Shown here one piece after another: positions 61,560-64,000 of a stretch of 64,000 nucleotides of DNA. Source of the stretch: Trichopria drosophilae (taxonomy: Eukaryota > Arthropoda > Insecta > Hymenoptera > Diapriidae); the NCBI GenBank assembly GCA_030407085.1, contig CM059585.1, positions 99,914,501 through 99,978,500 on the forward strand, in the 5' to 3' direction. Each line of letters opens with the position of its first letter. The stretch's first letter is position 1. The translations under genes and the position numbers were made by a program. The notes beneath the pieces are model-generated. The model worked only from the letters and a program-made list of their open reading frames with translations, did no database searches and was not told where the DNA came from.

Positions 61560-64000
61560 GACATCGGCTTCGTGGCTCAGGCGGTATCGCACTGGACCAC
61601 GATGTCGTAGGTCGCGAGTTCGATCCCCGTGCAAGGAACAATATTTCGAAAACGATATTCTAGCAGCAGCTCACTGTTGGTTAGACGGGTCATAATATAA
61701 CCATAAACATCATTTGGTAGTATTGTTAAAGCCAGTATTGTTGTAAAGTGGAAGTAAATTTTTACAAAATCCACTCGGTCACATGGACAGAAAAATGATA
61801 TAACGAAACTGAAGAAAAACAAAGGAAACAGGAACAAAAAAACTTCATACAATAAAACATCAGAAATTTAAGAAAAGCATGAAATTCGTGTGTAAAGATT
61901 TGAAAGATCCATCGGCTTTGTGGTTCAGGCGGTATCGCACTGGACCACGATGTCGTAGGTCGCGAGTTCGATCCCCGTACAAGGAACAATATTTCGAAAA
62001 CGATATTCTAGCAGCAGCTCACTGTTAGTTAGACGGGTCATAATATAACCATAAACATCATTTGGTAGTATTGTTAAAGCCAGTATTGTTGTAAAGTTGA
62101 AGTAAATTTTTACAAAATCAGATTTGAAAGATCCATCGGCTTTGTGGTTTAGGCGGCATCGCACTGGACCACGATGTCGTATGTCGCGAGTTCGATCCCC
62201 GTGCAAGGAACAATATTTCGAAAACAATATTCTAGCAGCAGCTCACTGTTGGTTAGATAAACATCATTTGGTAGTAAACGTTAAAGCCAGTATTGTTGTA
62301 AAGTGGAAGTAAATTTTTACAAAATCCACTCGGTCACATGGACAGAAAAATGATATAACGAAACTGAAGAAAAACAAAGGAAACAGGAACAAAAAAACTT
62401 CATACAATAAAACATCAGAAATTTAAGAAAAGCATGAAATTCGTGTGTAAAGATTTGAAAGATCCATCGGCTTTGTGGTTCAGGCGGTATCGCACTGGAC
62501 CACGATGTCGTAGGTCGCGAGTTCGATCCCCGTACAAGGAACAATATTTCGAAAACAATATTCTAGCAGCACCTCACTGTTGGTTAGACGGGTCATAATA
62601 TAACCATAAACATCATTTGGTAGTATTGTTAAAGCCAATATTGTTGTAAAGTTGAAGTAAATTTTTACAAAATCAGATTTGAAAGATCCATCGGCTTTGT
62701 GGTTTAGGCGGCATCGCACTGGACCACGATGTCGTATGTCGCGAGTTCGATCCCCGTGCAAGGAACAATATTTCGAAAACAATATTCTAGCAGCAGCTCA
62801 CTGTTGGTTAGATAAACATCATTTGGTAGTAAACGTTAAAGCCAGTATTGTTGTAAAGTGGAAGTAAATTTTTACAAAATCCACTCGGTCACATGGACAG
62901 AAAAATGATATAACGAAACTGAAGAAAAACAAAGGAAACAGGAACAAAAAAACTTCATACAATAAAACATCAGAAATTTAAGAAAAGCATGAAATTCGTG
63001 TGTAAAGATTTGAAAGATCCATCGGCTTTGTGGTTCAGGCGGTATCGCACTGGACCACGATGTCGTAGGTCGCGAGTTCGATCCCCGTACAAGGAACAAT
63101 ATTTCGAAAACGATATTCTAGCAGCAGCTCACTGTTGGTTAGACGGGTCATAATATAACCATAAACATCATTTGGTAGTATTGTTAAAGCCAGTATTGTT
63201 GTAAAGTTGAAGTAAATTTTTACAAAATCAGATTTGAAAGATCCATCGGCTTTGTGGTTTAGGCGGCATCGCACTGGACCACGATGTCGTATGTCGCGAG
63301 TTCGATCCCCGTGCAAGGAACAATATTTCGAAAACGATTTTCCAGCAGCAGCTCACTGTTGGTTAGACGGGTCATAAAATAACCATAAACATCATTTGGT
63401 AGTATTGTTAAAGCCAGTATTATCGTACAGTTGAAGTAAATTTTTTATAAAAAGCCTCCGGTTACATGGAAAGTAACGAGATAAAGCGAAACTGAAGAAA
63501 AACAAAGGAAACCGGAATCCAAAAAATGTACAATAAAATGTTCAAAAGAAATTCAAGAAAAGGACGAAATTCGTTTGTAACGACTTGAAAGATCCATCGA
63601 CTTTGTGGTTCAGGTGGTATCGCACTGGATTACGAAGTCGTAGGTCGTGAGTTCGATCCCCTTCCAGGGAACAATATTTCGAAAACGATTTTCTAGGAAC
63701 AGCTCGCTGTTTGCAAGACGGGTCAGAAAATAATCATAAATATCATTTGTCATTACCGCTAAAGCCAATACTGCCGTAAAGTTTATGCAAATTTTTTACA
63801 AAATGCGTCCGGTCAAATATGAAGTAACGAGATACATCGGAACTGAAGAAAAACAAGGAAACAGGAACCCAGAAAACTTCAAACAATAAAACGTAAGAAA
63901 TTGCAGAAAAGTATGAAATTCGTATGTAAAGATTTAAAAAGACATTGGCTTCGTGGTTCAGGCGGTATCGCACTGGACTACAAAGTCAAAGGTCGTGAGT
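61560..64000 (+). repeat. tRNA-like (SINE-derived) tandem satellite
   Basis: Nine copies of an A-box-like TGGYTCAGGCGGTATCGCAC. Each is followed about 40 bases later by the B box GAGTTCGATCCCC (the last copy is cut by the window end). B-box positions are 61618, 61966, 62190, 62521, 62745, 63076, 63300, 63651 and 63999. Outer spacings are 348-351. Inner spacings alternate 224 and 331, giving an exact 555 bp period. Open frames in the minus strand repeat with each unit and are artefacts. It lies just after exon 10 of the coiled-coil gene and continues beyond the window. Confidence 0.85.

Noticed and set aside
61569..61640. tRNA gene
   Set aside because: A and B boxes are present, but the acceptor stem and anticodon arm do not pair, and the unit is tandemly repeated. 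Called SINE-derived.
61577..63316. Repeated minus-strand open frames (about 75-100 codons) sharing the peptide CTGIELATYDIVVQCDTA
   Set aside because: They recur identically with each satellite unit and read through the tRNA-like boxes in antisense. They are artefacts of the repeat, not genes.
1..64000. CRISPR arrays, prokaryotic operons or phage genes
   Set aside because: No regular repeat-spacer pattern and no long bacterial-type frames. Genes have introns with GT-AG borders.

Overview
The window is AT-rich eukaryotic DNA with small GT-AG introns and many miniature transposons. It is best read as an insect genome, possibly hymenopteran; the order is a guess. The evidence is two acid-lipase genes of the insect Lip3/magro type and a coiled-coil gene that resembles insect quick-to-court. 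All gene models were built by hand from splice signals and reading frame.

Layout: 1-23 kb holds no gene I can defend. It has long palindromic (foldback) elements, a 1.8 kb satellite built on GAGTGA/TCACTC palindromes (10.9-12.75 kb), and three GC-richer islands (4.7-5.2, 8.2-8.6 and 10.0-10.7 kb) that could be exons or promoters of unseen genes. From 23.3 to 40.1 kb there are two minus-strand lipase genes. Each has eight coding exons, and exons 3-7 are identical in length and phase. Each encodes the GHSMG nucleophile, an Asp and an HxDF His. Between them lie two orphan signal-peptide exons (30.07-30.19 and 32.00-32.22 kb) that end in the same phase as the lipase first exons. They are either alternative promoters of the downstream lipase or relics of lost copies. 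A double-GATA block is shared upstream of two of the four first exons.

40.4-48.1 kb is again repeat-rich, with a tandem 'atggcggatccaatatgg' array split by a 1.28 kb near-perfect palindrome. From 48.1 kb to at least 61.05 kb a plus-strand gene of ten visible coding exons encodes a Ser/Arg-rich, coiled-coil protein, probably Quick-to-court. Its introns carry four foldback elements. It is incomplete at the 3' side or ends with a read-through stop.

61.56-64.0 kb is a tandem satellite whose 348 bp monomer contains a tRNA-like A box and B box. Its middle is reamplified as an exact 555 bp dimer. The lipases probably act as secreted or lysosomal neutral-lipid hydrolases. Nothing links them functionally to the coiled-coil gene.
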